From positions 1 through 64,000 of the forward strand of contig NZ_JAMLDY010000010.1 in the NCBI RefSeq assembly GCF_024211255.1: a stretch of 64,000 bases of DNA, read 5' to 3'. The stretch comes from Sphingomonas liriopis. GTDB taxonomy: Bacteria; Pseudomonadota; Alphaproteobacteria; Sphingomonadales; Sphingomonadaceae. Position 1 is the stretch's first letter. Every line of letters begins with the position of its first letter. Made by a program: the position numbers and the translations under genes. The notes beneath the pieces were generated by a model, which was not told where the DNA came from, ran no database searches, and saw only the letters and a program-made list of their open reading frames with translations. This document shows, piece by piece, positions 42,524 through 52,880 of the stretch.

Positions 42524-45043
42524 CTAGTAGATTCCGCCTTCCCTTTGCAAGAAATCGCTGTCGCGCTGGGTGTTGGTGGCGCGAGCCGGCGCGGCGGTCG
42601 CCGCTGCCACCGGGGCCGGGCCGCGACGGATCGCGCGGCGCGGCTCGCTCTGCGGCTTGAACGCTTCCCAGATCACGCCCGCCTTGGGATCGGTGTCGGT
42701 CGGGAAGGTGCCGTAGACCGGCCGGCCGCTGGCGCGGTCGATGCGAACCATGCGGATGCCGGCGGGCGCACGGAACGGCAGCTTCTCCAGCCCCTCATAG
42801 GCCTTGACCGCAAACTCCTTGAAGATCGGCGCTGCAAAGGTGCCGCCCTGCGCATAGCCGCCGAGGTTGGTCGGGCTGTCGTAACCGACGTAGAGGCCAC
42901 CGATGAACTGCGGCGTGCCGCCGACGAACCAGACGTCGGTCGGGCCGGTGGTGGTGCCGGTCTTGCCGAACATCGGCCGGTCGAGATCGCGCAGCACCGT
43001 CGCGGTGCCGCGCTGGATGACGCCTTCGGTGATGTGAACCATCTGGTAGGCGGTCATCGCATCGATCACCTGCCGCGTGCGGTCGCCGGGGCGCGGCATC
43101 GCCTGGCCGTTCCAGTCCTTCGCATTGCAGCCGTCGCAGGCGCGCCACTTCTCCGGCAGGATGACCTTGCCATGGCGGTCCTGGACGAAGTCGATCAGCG
43201 TGGGGGCATGCGCGCGGCCGTTGTTGGCGAGCGTCGCATAGGCGTTGACCATGCGGCTGACGGTGGTGACGCCCGCGCCGAGCGCATTGGCGAGATAGGG
43301 CTGGTATTCGCCGACCCCCATCCGCTTCATCACGTCGACCACCTTGGGCATCCCTGTGGTCGCGGCGGCGCGGACGGTCATCAGGTTGCGCGACTGTTCG
43401 ATGCCCCAGCGCATCGTATGCGGACCCGCCGCGCGCATGTTGCCGAAGTTGCGGAAGCATTTCTGCCCCAGCCGCGCGCCCTGATAGACGCAGAACGGCC
43501 CGTCGACGATGATCGAGGCGGGGGTCATGCCGTTTTCCAGCGCGGCGGAATAGACGATCGGCTTGATCGTCGATCCGGGCTGGCGCAGCGCCTGCGTCGC
43601 GCGGTTGAACGCCTGCAACCGGCTGTCGAAGCCGCCCTGCATCGCGAGCACGCGGCCGGTCGCCGGCTCCTCGACGACGAAGCCGCCCGACACCTTGGGG
43701 ATCGAGCGCAGCGCGTAATCGTCGCCCTCCGGCGCCACCGCGATGATGTCGCCCGCCTTGATCGCCGCGAAGCTGGTGCCGCCCTTGCCGCGGACGGGCA
43801 TCTGCGCCGCCCAGCGCGGCAGGCGCCCTGTCTTGCCGTCGGCGAAGCCCAATACCCAGGCGTCGCCATCCCGTGCGATCACGATGCCGGCGCGCCAGTC
43901 GCTGTAATCGAGCCCGATGTTGGTGTTGAGCAGCGGCTGCAGCCAGCTGTCGGCATCGTCCAGTTCGACGTGCCGGATCGGCCCCGCCCAGCCGCGCCCG
44001 CGGTCGTAGCGCAGCAGGCCGTCGCGTAGCGCCTGCGCGGCGAGGTCCTGCAACCGCGTGTCGAGGCTGGTGCGCACCCACAACCCGCCCGAATAGACGC
44101 TGTACGGCCCGTCGCGGTCGCTCTCGCCGAACTTGTCGATCAGCTGGCGGCGCACCTCTTCGACGAAATAACCGCCGACGCGCTCGTATTTCGGCGTGCG
44201 GCGCAGGATCGTGCCGAGCGGCTCGGCCACCGCCGCGTCATGCTGCGCCTGGTTGATGAAGCCGTTCCTCAGCATTTCGCCGAGCACGTAGTTGCGCCGC
44301 GTCATCGCCTTGTCGGCGTGGCGCACCGGATCGTAGTTCGACGGCCCCTTGGGCAGGATCGCCAGATAGGCGAGCTGCGCGAGGTCGAGCTCGTCCAGTT
44401 CCTTGTCGAAATAGGCATGGCTCGCCGCCTCGACCCCGAACGCGTTCCGCCCCAGCGCGATCTGGTTGAGGTACAGCTCCAGGATCTGCGGCTTGGTCAG
44501 CGTGTCCTCGATCTTATAGGCGAGGATCGCCTCCTTGAGCTTGCGCGTCGGGGAATATTCGTTGCCGATCAGCAGGTTCTTGGCGACCTGCTGCGTGATC
44601 GTCGATCCGCCCTTGGCACGCCGGCCGGTGCCGAACTTGCGCGCATAATCGATCACCGCACCGCCGAGGCCGGGATAATCGACGCCGTGATGCTCGAAGA
44701 AGGTCTTGTCCTCCGCGGCGAGGAAGGCGCGCACCAGCAACGGCGGATATTCGGCGAAGCTCAACTCGACGCGCCGTTCGCGGGCGTAGGACTGGATCGG
44801 CGTCCCGTCGATGCCGCGCACGTTGGTGGGGAGCGGCGGTTCGTAGGTGCGCAGCTGGTCGACCGAGGGCAGCGCGCGCAGGATCGTCACCCACAACACG
44901 CCATAGGCGATGGCGGCGAGAAGCGCGAGGATCGCCAGCCCCTTGACCCACCAGCGACCCCACGCGCGGCGCGCGAATCCGCGCACGCCGCCGCGCTCGC
45001 GGAAGACGGTGAATCGGGTGGTGCGGGGAGCTTCGGACGCCAT
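42524..45043 (-). CDS. mrcA: Penicillin-binding protein 1A (bifunctional)
   Basis: An 839-residue class A PBP. One transmembrane helix lies at about residues 34-54. The GT51 glycosyltransferase domain has catalytic Glu111 (AAEDKTFFEHHG) and GGSTITQQVAKNL. The transpeptidase domain has Ser491 in GSTIKP, SRNL and KTGTTTGPTD. It polymerises and crosslinks peptidoglycan in the periplasm. Longer frames exist upstream, but the ATG at 45043 (MASEAPRTTR) gives the normal short cytosolic tail. Family R copy 8 lies upstream. Confidence 0.95.
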   Translation of the reverse strand: MASEAPRTTRFTVFRERGGVRGFARRAWGRWWVKGLAILALLAAIAYGVLWVTILRALPSVDQLRTYEPPLPTNVRGIDGTPIQSYARERRVELSFAEYPPLLVRAFLAAEDKTFFEHHGVDYPGLGGAVIDYARKFGTGRRAKGGSTITQQVAKNLLIGNEYSPTRKLKEAILAYKIEDTLTKPQILELYLNQIALGRNAFGVEAASHAYFDKELDELDLAQLAYLAILPKGPSNYDPVRHADKAMTRRNYVLGEMLRNGFINQAQHDAAVAEPLGTILRRTPKYERVGGYFVEEVRRQLIDKFGESDRDGPYSVYSGGLWVRTSLDTRLQDLAAQALRDGLLRYDRGRGWAGPIRHVELDDADSWLQPLLNTNIGLDYSDWRAGIVIARDGDAWVLGFADGKTGRLPRWAAQMPVRGKGGTSFAAIKAGDIIAVAPEGDDYALRSIPKVSGGFVVEEPATGRVLAMQGGFDSRLQAFNRATQALRQPGSTIKPIVYSAALENGMTPASIIVDGPFCVYQGARLGQKCFRNFGNMRAAGPHTMRWGIEQSRNLMTVRAAATTGMPKVVDVMKRMGVGEYQPYLANALGAGVTTVSRMVNAYATLANNGRAHAPTLIDFVQDRHGKVILPEKWRACDGCNAKDWNGQAMPRPGDRTRQVIDAMTAYQMVHITEGVIQRGTATVLRDLDRPMFGKTGTTTGPTDVWFVGGTPQFIGGLYVGYDSPTNLGGYAQGGTFAAPIFKEFAVKAYEGLEKLPFRAPAGIRMVRIDRASGRPVYGTFPTDTDPKAGVIWEAFKPQSEPRRAIRRGPAPVAAATAAPARATNTQRDSDFLQREGGIY

Positions 45044-45128
45044 GATACTGCGGCCAGCGTGTAGCAGGTTCGCGGGGCGTTGCCAGCCTTGGGGGAATGG
45101 GGGTGTACCGCCCTTTCCCAATTCCTTC

Positions 45129-45234
45129 GTCATCCCGGACTTGTTCCGGGATCCACTCTGCGGCGAGGCGCAAGGCTGGAAGGGTGAGCGTGACGCTTGC
45201 GGCCCGGTGGACCCCGGAACAAGTCCGGGGTGAC
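45129..45234. repeat. REP-like paired palindrome, family R, copy 8
   Basis: The left half is slightly diverged (GTCATCCCGGACTTGTTCCG). It is the only R copy between divergent start codons (PBP1A and M48 protease). The rest of the 339-bp gap 45044-45382 shows no gene or clear promoter. Confidence 0.85.
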
Positions 45235-45382
45235 GGAGGTGGTGGGTCGGGGTCACCCCACTCACCCGCCGTTCAGCCGCGCGCACCTACCCCTCGCCCA
45301 TGCCATCCCGACGTTTCGCCGTGACCTCGCCCCCGCCCGCCCCTATGCTGCGCGCCGTGCCTGCCGAGACCCGTCCCCGCCC

Positions 45383-46735
45383 ATGAAACGCCTCGTCCTC
45401 ACCGCCGCCGCCGCGACGCTGCTTCTCGCGCAACCGGCCTACGCGCAATCGATCCTGCGCGATGCCGAGACCGAGGCGATGTTCGCCGACATGTCGGTGC
45501 CGCTGGTCAAGGCCGCCGGCCTCAGCCCCCGCGACGTCAAGGTCGTGCTCATCAACGACGATTCGATCAACGCCTTCGTCGCCGGCGGGCAGACCGTCTA
45601 CGTCCATTCCGGGCTGCTCCAGGCGGCGGCCAACGCCAACCAGGTGCAGGGCGTCATCGCGCACGAACTCGGCCATATCGCCGATGGCCACGTCGTCCTC
45701 GCCGACAACGGCATCAAGCCGGCGATGCACATCACGCTGTTGTCGATGGTGCTCGGCCTCGCCGCGGTGGCGGCGGGTGCGGGCGAGGCGGGCGCGGGGC
45801 TGATGGCGCTCGGCCAGTCCGCCGGCATGGCCAAATATCTGTCGTTCAGCCGTACGCAGGAATCCGCCGCCGACGCCGCCGGCGCGCGTTTCCTCACCAC
45901 CGCCGGGGTGACCGGCAAGGGCATGCTGAGCTTCTTCAAGGTGCTCCAGCAGCAGGAATATCGCTACGGCGTCGAGAATATCGATCCGTTCATGCAGACG
46001 CACCCGCTGTCGGGCGAACGCATCGCGCATCTGTCCGCCGACCTGCAGGCCTCGCCCGCGTGGAACAAGGCCCCCGATGCGGCGCTGGAGGAACGCTTCC
46101 GCCGCGTGAAGGCGAAGCTGGAGGGCTATGTCATGACGCCCGAGCGGACGATGACGGACTATCCCGAGACGGATACCAGCATCTACGCGCATTATGCCCG
46201 CGCCTATGCGTTCCACAAGGCGGGCTATCCCGACAAGGCCGATGCCGAATCGCTCGCGCTCATCAAGGCCGATCCCGCCGACCCCTATTTCCAGGAGGTG
46301 CGCGGCCAGATCCTGCTCGAGGCGGGGCGGCCCACCGACGCGATTGCGCCGCTGCGCGCCGCGACGGAAGGGTCGCGCAACAACCCGCTGATCGCCACGA
46401 CCTTCGGCCACGCGCTGATCGCGACCGAGGACAAGGCGCATTATCCCGAGGCGATCAGGGTGCTGCGCGTCGCGGTCGGCCGCGACGACGAGAATCCCTT
46501 CGCCTGGTATCAGCTCGGCACCGCCTACGAACTGACCGGCGACACGCCCCGCGCCGCGCTCGCCACCGCCGAGCGCGCGAGCATGACCGGCGACCACCGC
46601 ACCGCCGCGCAGAGCGCGCGCTATGCGCTCGCCAACATCCCCGCCAACACGCCGGACTGGATCCGCGCACAGGACATTGCGATGGCCGCCCAGAACGACA
46701 TGGACGACAACCCCAAGAAGTATAAGAAAAAGTGA
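45383..46735 (+). CDS. M48 family metalloprotease with TPR domain (BepA-like)
   Basis: A 450-residue periplasmic protease. A signal peptide ends near AYAQ (about residue 22). The zinc site is H94-E-L-G-H98 with Glu160 (RTQESAADAAG) as third ligand. The C-terminal half (about residues 270-440) forms TPR-like helices. The layout matches BepA/YfgC, which degrades stalled outer-membrane proteins and helps LptD assembly. The ATG at 45383 is chosen for the signal peptide. Its stop overlaps the start of a DsbA-like gene, and both act in the envelope. Confidence 0.92.
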   Translation: MKRLVLTAAAATLLLAQPAYAQSILRDAETEAMFADMSVPLVKAAGLSPRDVKVVLINDDSINAFVAGGQTVYVHSGLLQAAANANQVQGVIAHELGHIADGHVVLADNGIKPAMHITLLSMVLGLAAVAAGAGEAGAGLMALGQSAGMAKYLSFSRTQESAADAAGARFLTTAGVTGKGMLSFFKVLQQQEYRYGVENIDPFMQTHPLSGERIAHLSADLQASPAWNKAPDAALEERFRRVKAKLEGYVMTPERTMTDYPETDTSIYAHYARAYAFHKAGYPDKADAESLALIKADPADPYFQEVRGQILLEAGRPTDAIAPLRAATEGSRNNPLIATTFGHALIATEDKAHYPEAIRVLRVAVGRDDENPFAWYQLGTAYELTGDTPRAALATAERASMTGDHRTAAQSARYALANIPANTPDWIRAQDIAMAAQNDMDDNPKKYKKK

Positions 46736-47445
46736 GCCGCTACACCCTGCCGCTGATCGCGAGTCTCGGCGCCGTGATCGGTGCCGGCGCCGTCTGGAGC
46801 TACGACCGCTTCGCCTCCCCCCACGGTCCCGACCAGGCGCGGATCGAGCGCGTCGTCCATGATTACGTCCTCGCCCACCCCGAGCTGATCCCGCAGGCGA
46901 TGCAGAAACTGCAGGACCAGCAATCGGGACAGGCGGTCGCCGCCAACCGCGATGCGATCCTGACGCCGTTCGGCAGCGCCTGGGCGGGCAATCCCAGGGG
47001 CGACGTCACTTTGGTCGAATATTTCGACTATAATTGCGGCTATTGCCGCGCGTCGCTGCCGCTGATCGCCGACCTGCTGAAGCGCGATCCCAACCTGCGC
47101 ATCGTCTACCGCGACCTGCCGATCCTGTCCGACACCAGCCGTACCGCGGCACGCGCCAGCCTGGCGGCCGCACAGCAGGGGAAATTCGGCGGCTTCCACG
47201 AAGCGCTTTATGCGGCGGGCCCGGTCAGCGATGCTTCGATTCAGGGCGCCGCGGCCAAGGCGGGCGTCAGCCTCGCCGCGGTCGACAGCGCGACGATCGA
47301 TGGCGAGATCGCGAAGAACATGGGGATAGCCGCCAAGCTCGGCATGAACGGCACCCCCAGCTGGGTCGTCGGCGACCGTATCCTGTCCGGCGCGCTGCCG
47401 ATCGAGGAGATCGAGAAAGCGATCGCGGCGGCGCGGGGGAGATAG
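46732..47445 (+). CDS. DsbA-family thiol:disulfide oxidoreductase
   Basis: A 237-residue thioredoxin-fold protein with an N-terminal membrane anchor or signal (residues about 5-22) and an active site C102-G-Y-C105. The N-terminal helical region with RIERVVHDYVLAHPELI is the ScsC/BdbD-like extension, and the cis-proline loop is NGTPSWVV. The start is a GTG inside the M48 gene's end (GTGA overlap), so they are coupled. It probably oxidises or isomerises disulfides of exported proteins. It could be trimeric like ScsC; that is not testable here. Confidence 0.92.
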   Translation: MSRYTLPLIASLGAVIGAGAVWSYDRFASPHGPDQARIERVVHDYVLAHPELIPQAMQKLQDQQSGQAVAANRDAILTPFGSAWAGNPRGDVTLVEYFDYNCGYCRASLPLIADLLKRDPNLRIVYRDLPILSDTSRTAARASLAAAQQGKFGGFHEALYAAGPVSDASIQGAAAKAGVSLAAVDSATIDGEIAKNMGIAAKLGMNGTPSWVVGDRILSGALPIEEIEKAIAAARGR

Positions 47446-47493
47446 GGCGCGGGCCCTTTTTGAGGGAAGGGCGAACGCCGCCCCATTTTCTCC

Positions 47494-47599
47494 GTCACCC
47501 CGGACTTGTTCCGGGGTCCACTCTGCGGCGAGGCGGACGGACGGTAACGAGAGCGATACGCCCGCGGGCCGGTGGACCCCGGAACACGTCCGGGGTGAC
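47494..47599. repeat. REP-like paired palindrome, family R, copy 9
   Basis: Typical ends, lying between the convergent DsbA-like and TadG-like genes. Confidence 0.9.
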
Positions 47600-47632
47600 G
47601 AAGGGCATGGGGGCGCCCCAAGCGCTCCCCGG

Positions 47633-48958
47633 TCAGTTCGTGATGCGCGCCGTCGCCACCGCATTCTGGAACAGCGCATCGAGCGCGGTATAGATGTCCT
47701 GATCGGTCGACACCTTGGTGTACAGGCCGCTCGATGCGCAGGCCTGGAGCGCGGGTTCGACGGTGTTCAGATAGGGCGCGACATTGGTCTGCGACCAGCT
47801 GTCGTTGGCCAGCGATTGCGGCAGATATTCGGTGTAGAGCACCGCGATCCGGATGCCGCGGTTCTTGAGCGTCGTGCATTTGGCGGTATCGATCGCCACC
47901 TCCGGCCGACCGCCGGGCCGCGATTCGTCGCGCATCCCGTCGGTGATGATGAACATCACCGCCTGCGGCGCGCCGCCCTTCAATCCCGATCCCGGCGTGG
48001 GGATCAGCGTGTTCATCTGGTCGAACGCGTCGCTGCTGCCGGTGTCCTGGTCGTTGTAGCCGACCTCGGTACTCTTGCACGCCGAGGTGGGGCAGCCGTT
48101 GGTGTAATAGAGCGACGGGGTAAGCGCGGTGGTCTTGGTCGATGCGGTGGTCATGTTCGCGGTCAGCGACTGGATCGTGTTGAACCCGCCCTTGCCGCGG
48201 AAGGTCGAGATGGCGATCCGATAGTCGGCACCGTTCTTGCTCGACGTGCTGCTGGCATCGGCGGTCAGCTGCGACACCGCCGTGCCTTCCTCATCGATGC
48301 GCAGCGTCAGGCCATAGGATTTGGCGACGCCGTACAGATCGGTCTGCTTGCCGGTCGCGTCGGTGCCCTTCAGGTCGTTGGTCGAATGGCAGGCGAACTG
48401 GCAGCTCTTGTTGTTGCTGTCCGCCACCTTCTTGAGGCCCGCGGTCGTCGTCGGCAGCGCCATCGAGCCCGAAACGTCGAGCAGCATGTAGAAATCGATG
48501 TCGGGCGCGGTCGCGTTGGTGGTGACCGAGGTGCCGCCGATATTGAGCGACCCCATCCCCAGGATCCGCGCGAAGGCATTGCCCGAGGTGCCGGTATATT
48601 TGACCGTGGCGGTGCGGCGGCCGTTGGAATCGGTCGGCGCGGTCGCGGTCAGGCTGGTGATCTGCACCTGCCCGGGGCCGAGCACCGCCGCCGCCTGGAT
48701 CTGGAACATCTGGAGCGCATAGGTCGCCGCCGCCGCGTCGGGCAGCGTCATCACCGTCTTGCTGACCGCGACCAGCGCAGCCGCATCGGCGATCGCGTTG
48801 AGCTTGGTCTGCGATTTCATCGCGCGCGCGTAATCGATGCCCATGCCGACCGCGAAGGTCATCGGCGGCACGGCGAAACCGAACAGCATCAGCACGTTGC
48901 CGCGGACATCCCGCCTGGCGGCGCGCAGCGTGGCGATCAGGGCGTGGAGCATGCGCAT
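47633..48958 (-). CDS. TadG-like pilus protein with vWA domain
   Basis: A 441-residue protein. An N-terminal TadE/G-type segment (RGNVLMLFGFAVPPMTFAVG) gives one membrane helix with the usual Gly/Glu-less pseudopilin look. A von Willebrand A domain follows with the MIDAS motif DVSGSM and a later MFIITDGMRDESR. Several cysteines (CQFACH, CPTSAC) suggest disulfides outside the cell. Its ATG overlaps the upstream TadE-like stop by one base. It is the third gene of a TadE-TadE-TadG cluster, but no TadA, B, C, CpaB or RcpA genes are near. Confidence 0.87.
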   Translation of the reverse strand: MRMLHALIATLRAARRDVRGNVLMLFGFAVPPMTFAVGMGIDYARAMKSQTKLNAIADAAALVAVSKTVMTLPDAAAATYALQMFQIQAAAVLGPGQVQITSLTATAPTDSNGRRTATVKYTGTSGNAFARILGMGSLNIGGTSVTTNATAPDIDFYMLLDVSGSMALPTTTAGLKKVADSNNKSCQFACHSTNDLKGTDATGKQTDLYGVAKSYGLTLRIDEEGTAVSQLTADASSTSSKNGADYRIAISTFRGKGGFNTIQSLTANMTTASTKTTALTPSLYYTNGCPTSACKSTEVGYNDQDTGSSDAFDQMNTLIPTPGSGLKGGAPQAVMFIITDGMRDESRPGGRPEVAIDTAKCTTLKNRGIRIAVLYTEYLPQSLANDSWSQTNVAPYLNTVEPALQACASSGLYTKVSTDQDIYTALDALFQNAVATARITN

Positions 48959-49491
48959 CAGCAATCCGTGCAGTCGATCTTGTTGGAATTGCGCGGCAGC
49001 ATGTACAGCGAGTCGCGCAGCGCGAGCGCGCCGATGAAGCCGAAATTGGACGGCGGCTTGTAGGCGTAGTTGACCTCGGCGAGCAGGAAATAGGTGCCGG
49101 GTATCTTCATCGCCGCCGGAATATTGACGACGCTGCCCGTGGCATAGGCGGTGCCGTTGCGCGCCCGGCTCCATTGCACCGTGGTCTTCAGCGTCAGGTC
49201 GGTGCCGACCTGCGTCACGCGAAAGACCGCCGGAGTCGCCGAATAGGGCCGCATCACCTGCGGGATCGCGGCCAGGCTGGAATCGATCTCCGCCTTGGTC
49301 AGCGAGCCGGTGGTGTTCTGCGCGATCAGATCGGCGAGCGCGCGGGTGGCGATCGTCACCTTGCGGTTGCAGGAAATGCCGTCCTGCAACTGGACGCTGC
49401 CGAGGTAGAGGATCAGCATGAACGGCAGGACGAGCGCGAACTCGACCAGCGCCAGCCCCTTTTCGTCCGCGATCAGTCCGCGCCGCCGCAT
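48958..49491 (-). CDS. TadE-like pseudopilin
   Basis: A 177-residue protein with the TadE motif KGLALVEFALVLPFMLILYL near the N-terminus: a Glu within the hydrophobic helix after a Gly-x-Ala-Val/Leu-V-E-F pattern, as in prepilin-like proteins. The C-terminus has a CTDC pair. Its ATG overlaps the stop of the upstream TadE-like gene by one base and its stop overlaps the TadG-like start, so all three are coupled. It is probably processed and assembled or surface-exposed with its partners. Confidence 0.87.
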   Translation of the reverse strand: MRRRGLIADEKGLALVEFALVLPFMLILYLGSVQLQDGISCNRKVTIATRALADLIAQNTTGSLTKAEIDSSLAAIPQVMRPYSATPAVFRVTQVGTDLTLKTTVQWSRARNGTAYATGSVVNIPAAMKIPGTYFLLAEVNYAYKPPSNFGFIGALALRDSLYMLPRNSNKIDCTDC

Positions 49492-50075
49492 CACGAATAG
49501 GCTTCCGATTTGGCGACGGAGGTCGCGAACAGCACCCGCTGGCCGGAGGGAGCGTTGCTGAGGTTGAACAGCGGCGCGCCCTGGAGCGGCCACAGATACA
49601 TGAAGCGCACGACGACGACCGACCCCTGGCTGCCGAGGTCGTAGGCGAAGGTGTTGGAGATCTTGCCGTTCGCATCGAACGTCAGCGCCGTCGGGGTGTC
49701 GTTCCAGTTGCCGGCGTTCTTGACCTCGACGTACAATCGCGAACACGACAGGAAGGCGGGCATCGACGTGCACCCCGCCCTGCGGAACCGTTCGGCGAGC
49801 TGCGCCTGCGTCATCCCGGCGACCTTGCCGGCCGCATCCGCCGCCTGGCGCTTGCCGGTGACGATGCTGCGCGAGGCGGCCTCGACCGTCGTCTCCAGCG
49901 TTTCCTGCGCGAAGTAGATCAGGCTCGTCTGGATGATCGCCAGCATCAGCGCGATGAACGGCACCGCGACAATCGCGAATTCGACCAGCACCGCGCCACG
50001 CGCATCGCCCGCGATGCGGGCGGATGCCGATGCTAACGGACGGGGCGGCAGGCGGCGGGTCATCGGAACATCCAT
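49491..50075 (-). CDS. TadE-like pseudopilin
   Basis: A 194-residue protein with the TadE segment RGAVLVEFAIVAVPFIALML at about residues 26-45. Residues further on (CTSMPAFLSCSRLYVEVKN) contain two cysteines near the family's conserved pattern. The start at 50075 (MDVPMTRR) or 50063 is uncertain; neither has a clear ribosome site. It is the first gene of the coupled trio, about 120 bp from the divergent ABC transporter gene. Confidence 0.85.
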   Translation of the reverse strand: MDVPMTRRLPPRPLASASARIAGDARGAVLVEFAIVAVPFIALMLAIIQTSLIYFAQETLETTVEAASRSIVTGKRQAADAAGKVAGMTQAQLAERFRRAGCTSMPAFLSCSRLYVEVKNAGNWNDTPTALTFDANGKISNTFAYDLGSQGSVVVVRFMYLWPLQGAPLFNLSNAPSGQRVLFATSVAKSEAYS

Positions 50076-50198
50076 ATCGACCCGGCCGGCGTACAGGGGC
50101 TTCCTTAAGGATTCGCAAACCGCTGTCCGGCGGGGACGCGCGCGGGGGTTTAACGCCTGCCGTCGCCGCCCTATCTGTGCGGCTTCAGGGGGACCCGC

Positions 50199-51124
<926 letters not shown>

Positions 51125-51128
<4 letters not shown>

Positions 51129-51886
51129 ACCTCCACGGCATCTGGGCGATCTATCGCTTCGAAATGGCGCGCTCGCTGCGCACGCTCTGGCAGAGCCTCG
51201 TCGGGCCGGTGCTGACCACCAGCCTGTATTTCATCGTCTTCGGCGGCGCGATCGGCAGCCGCATGCAGACGGTGGACGGTGTCGGCTACGGCAGCTTCAT
51301 CGTCCCCGGCCTCATCATGCTCAGCCTGCTGACGCAGAGCGTCGGCAATGCCTCGATCGGCATCTATTTCCCCAAATTCACCGGCACGATCTTCGAACTG
51401 CTCTCCGCGCCCGTCTCTGCGATGGAGATGGTGCTGGGCTTCGTCGGCGCGGCGGCGACCAAGTCGGTGGTGCTGGGCGCGATCATCCTCGCGACCTCCG
51501 CGTTCTTCGTGCCGATCCGGGTGCTGCATCCGGGCGCGATGATCGCCTTCCTGCTGCTCACCGCGGTTGCGTTCAGCCTGTTCGGCTTCATCCTCGGCAT
51601 CTGGGCGAAGAGCTTCGAACAGCTGAACTTCGTGCCTATGCTATTGATAACGCCACTGACGTTTCTGGGCGGCAGCTTCTATTCGATCGACATGCTGCCG
51701 CCCGCGTGGCGGACGGTCAGCCTGTTCAACCCGGTCGTCTACCTCGTCAGCGGCTTCCGCTGGAGCTTCTTCGGCAAGGGCGACGTCGACATCGCGATCA
51801 GCCTGGGGGTGACATTGGGCTTCCTCGTCGCCTGCCTCGCGGTCATCGCGTGGATCTTCAAGAGCGGCTGGCGGCTGAAGAACTAG
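51125..51886 (+). CDS. ABC-2 type permease (YadH-like)
   Basis: A 253-residue inner-membrane protein with six helices and the ABC-2 motif near [22 protein letters not shown] and [14 protein letters not shown]. It pairs with the overlapping ATPase gene to form a YadGH-type exporter; the substrate is unknown. The gene ends at a family C repeat. Confidence 0.93.
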
Positions 51887-51906
51887 GCTCGGGACCTACT
51901 ACAACC

Positions 51907-51968
51907 GTTCGCCCTGAGCCTGTCGAAGGGCAGGTGAGTCTCACCCTGCTTCGACAAGCTCAGCATGA
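51907..51968. repeat. Interspersed inverted repeat, family C, copy 4
   Basis: GTTCGCCCTGAGCCTGTCGA and CTTCGACAAGCTCAGCATGA flank a core with GGTGAGTCTCACC. It lies between the convergent permease and CPBP genes. Confidence 0.8.
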
Positions 51969-51984
51969 CCGGATGGGGGAAGTG

Positions 51985-52689
51985 CTACCGACGCAGCCGC
52001 GCGCTGAACGCCGGGCGCAGCACCAGCGCGTTGAGGTCGACCAGCGCATGCACCGCGATCGGCAGCCATAGCGCGCCGCTGCCGAGGTAGAGCGCCGCGA
52101 GCAACCCGCCGCCGACGGTATTGGCGGCGACGCCCGCCCAGCCCTGATAGCGGTGCATCAGCGCGAAGCAGAGCGTGCCGACGATGAGACCGGCGGTCCC
52201 CGAGCCCGTCGCCAGCGCGACGATCAGCGGCAGCCAGAGGCGGTAGAACAGCTCCTCCGCCACCCCCGCCGACACCGCGAGGACAGTGGCCGGCCACAGG
52301 TCGGCATCGCTGGTCGGCATGATCGTGCGCACGTCCCCCGCGGTCCAAGGCGCCCTGCCCCGCCGCGCCCGCCACCACGTCAGCGCCAGGCCGAGCGCGC
52401 TGCCGGCGACGAGGCCGATCACAACGATGTCCGGGCCGATCGACCCGGGCGGCACCCCGGCGAACCAGGCGAGCGGCAGGAATTCGGGCGGCAGATGAAG
52501 AATGCCGTCCAGCCGCCCGATCGCCAGCAGGCCGAGCAGCGCCGGTAGGCCGTAGCCGAGACACAATGAGGAGGCCCAGCGCAGGTGTCGCGCATCGAAG
52601 CCGATCCGTAACGGGGCGAGCAACCGTCCGCGCCAAAGCAAGGCCGCCTGATAGGCGAGGGTCAGGATGAGGAGGAAGGCGACGAGCAT
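51985..52689 (-). CDS. CPBP family intramembrane metalloprotease
   Basis: A 234-residue membrane protein with about seven helices, of the CPBP/Abi (CAAX protease-like) family. The motifs are EELFYR (Glu145, Glu146, Arg150), CFALMHRYQG with His179, and HALVDLN near the C-terminus. The start is ATG 52689 or GTG 52698; a longer frame would run into family R copy 10. Members include type II CAAX proteases and bacteriocin-immunity proteins; nothing here decides between them. Confidence 0.88.
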   Translation of the reverse strand: MLVAFLLILTLAYQAALLWRGRLLAPLRIGFDARHLRWASSLCLGYGLPALLGLLAIGRLDGILHLPPEFLPLAWFAGVPPGSIGPDIVVIGLVAGSALGLALTWWRARRGRAPWTAGDVRTIMPTSDADLWPATVLAVSAGVAEELFYRLWLPLIVALATGSGTAGLIVGTLCFALMHRYQGWAGVAANTVGGGLLAALYLGSGALWLPIAVHALVDLNALVLRPAFSARLRR

Positions 52690-52701
52690 CCAGAGCACTT
52701 C

Positions 52702-52807
52702 GTCACCCCGGACTTGTTCCGGGGTCCACCGGGCCGCAAGCGAGGGACTGGAGCATCGCGCCGTTCGCCTCGCCGCGGAGTGGACCCCGGAACAAGTCCG
52801 GGGTGAC
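52702..52807. repeat. REP-like paired palindrome, family R, copy 10
   Basis: Typical ends, 12 bp upstream of the CPBP start codon and downstream of glpX. Confidence 0.9.
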
Positions 52808-52880
52808 GGGGAATTGCTGGACAGGTGTCCGCCCAAACACGCCGCGTGTTGCCCTTACCCGCGGACGCCCGCCCCCGACC

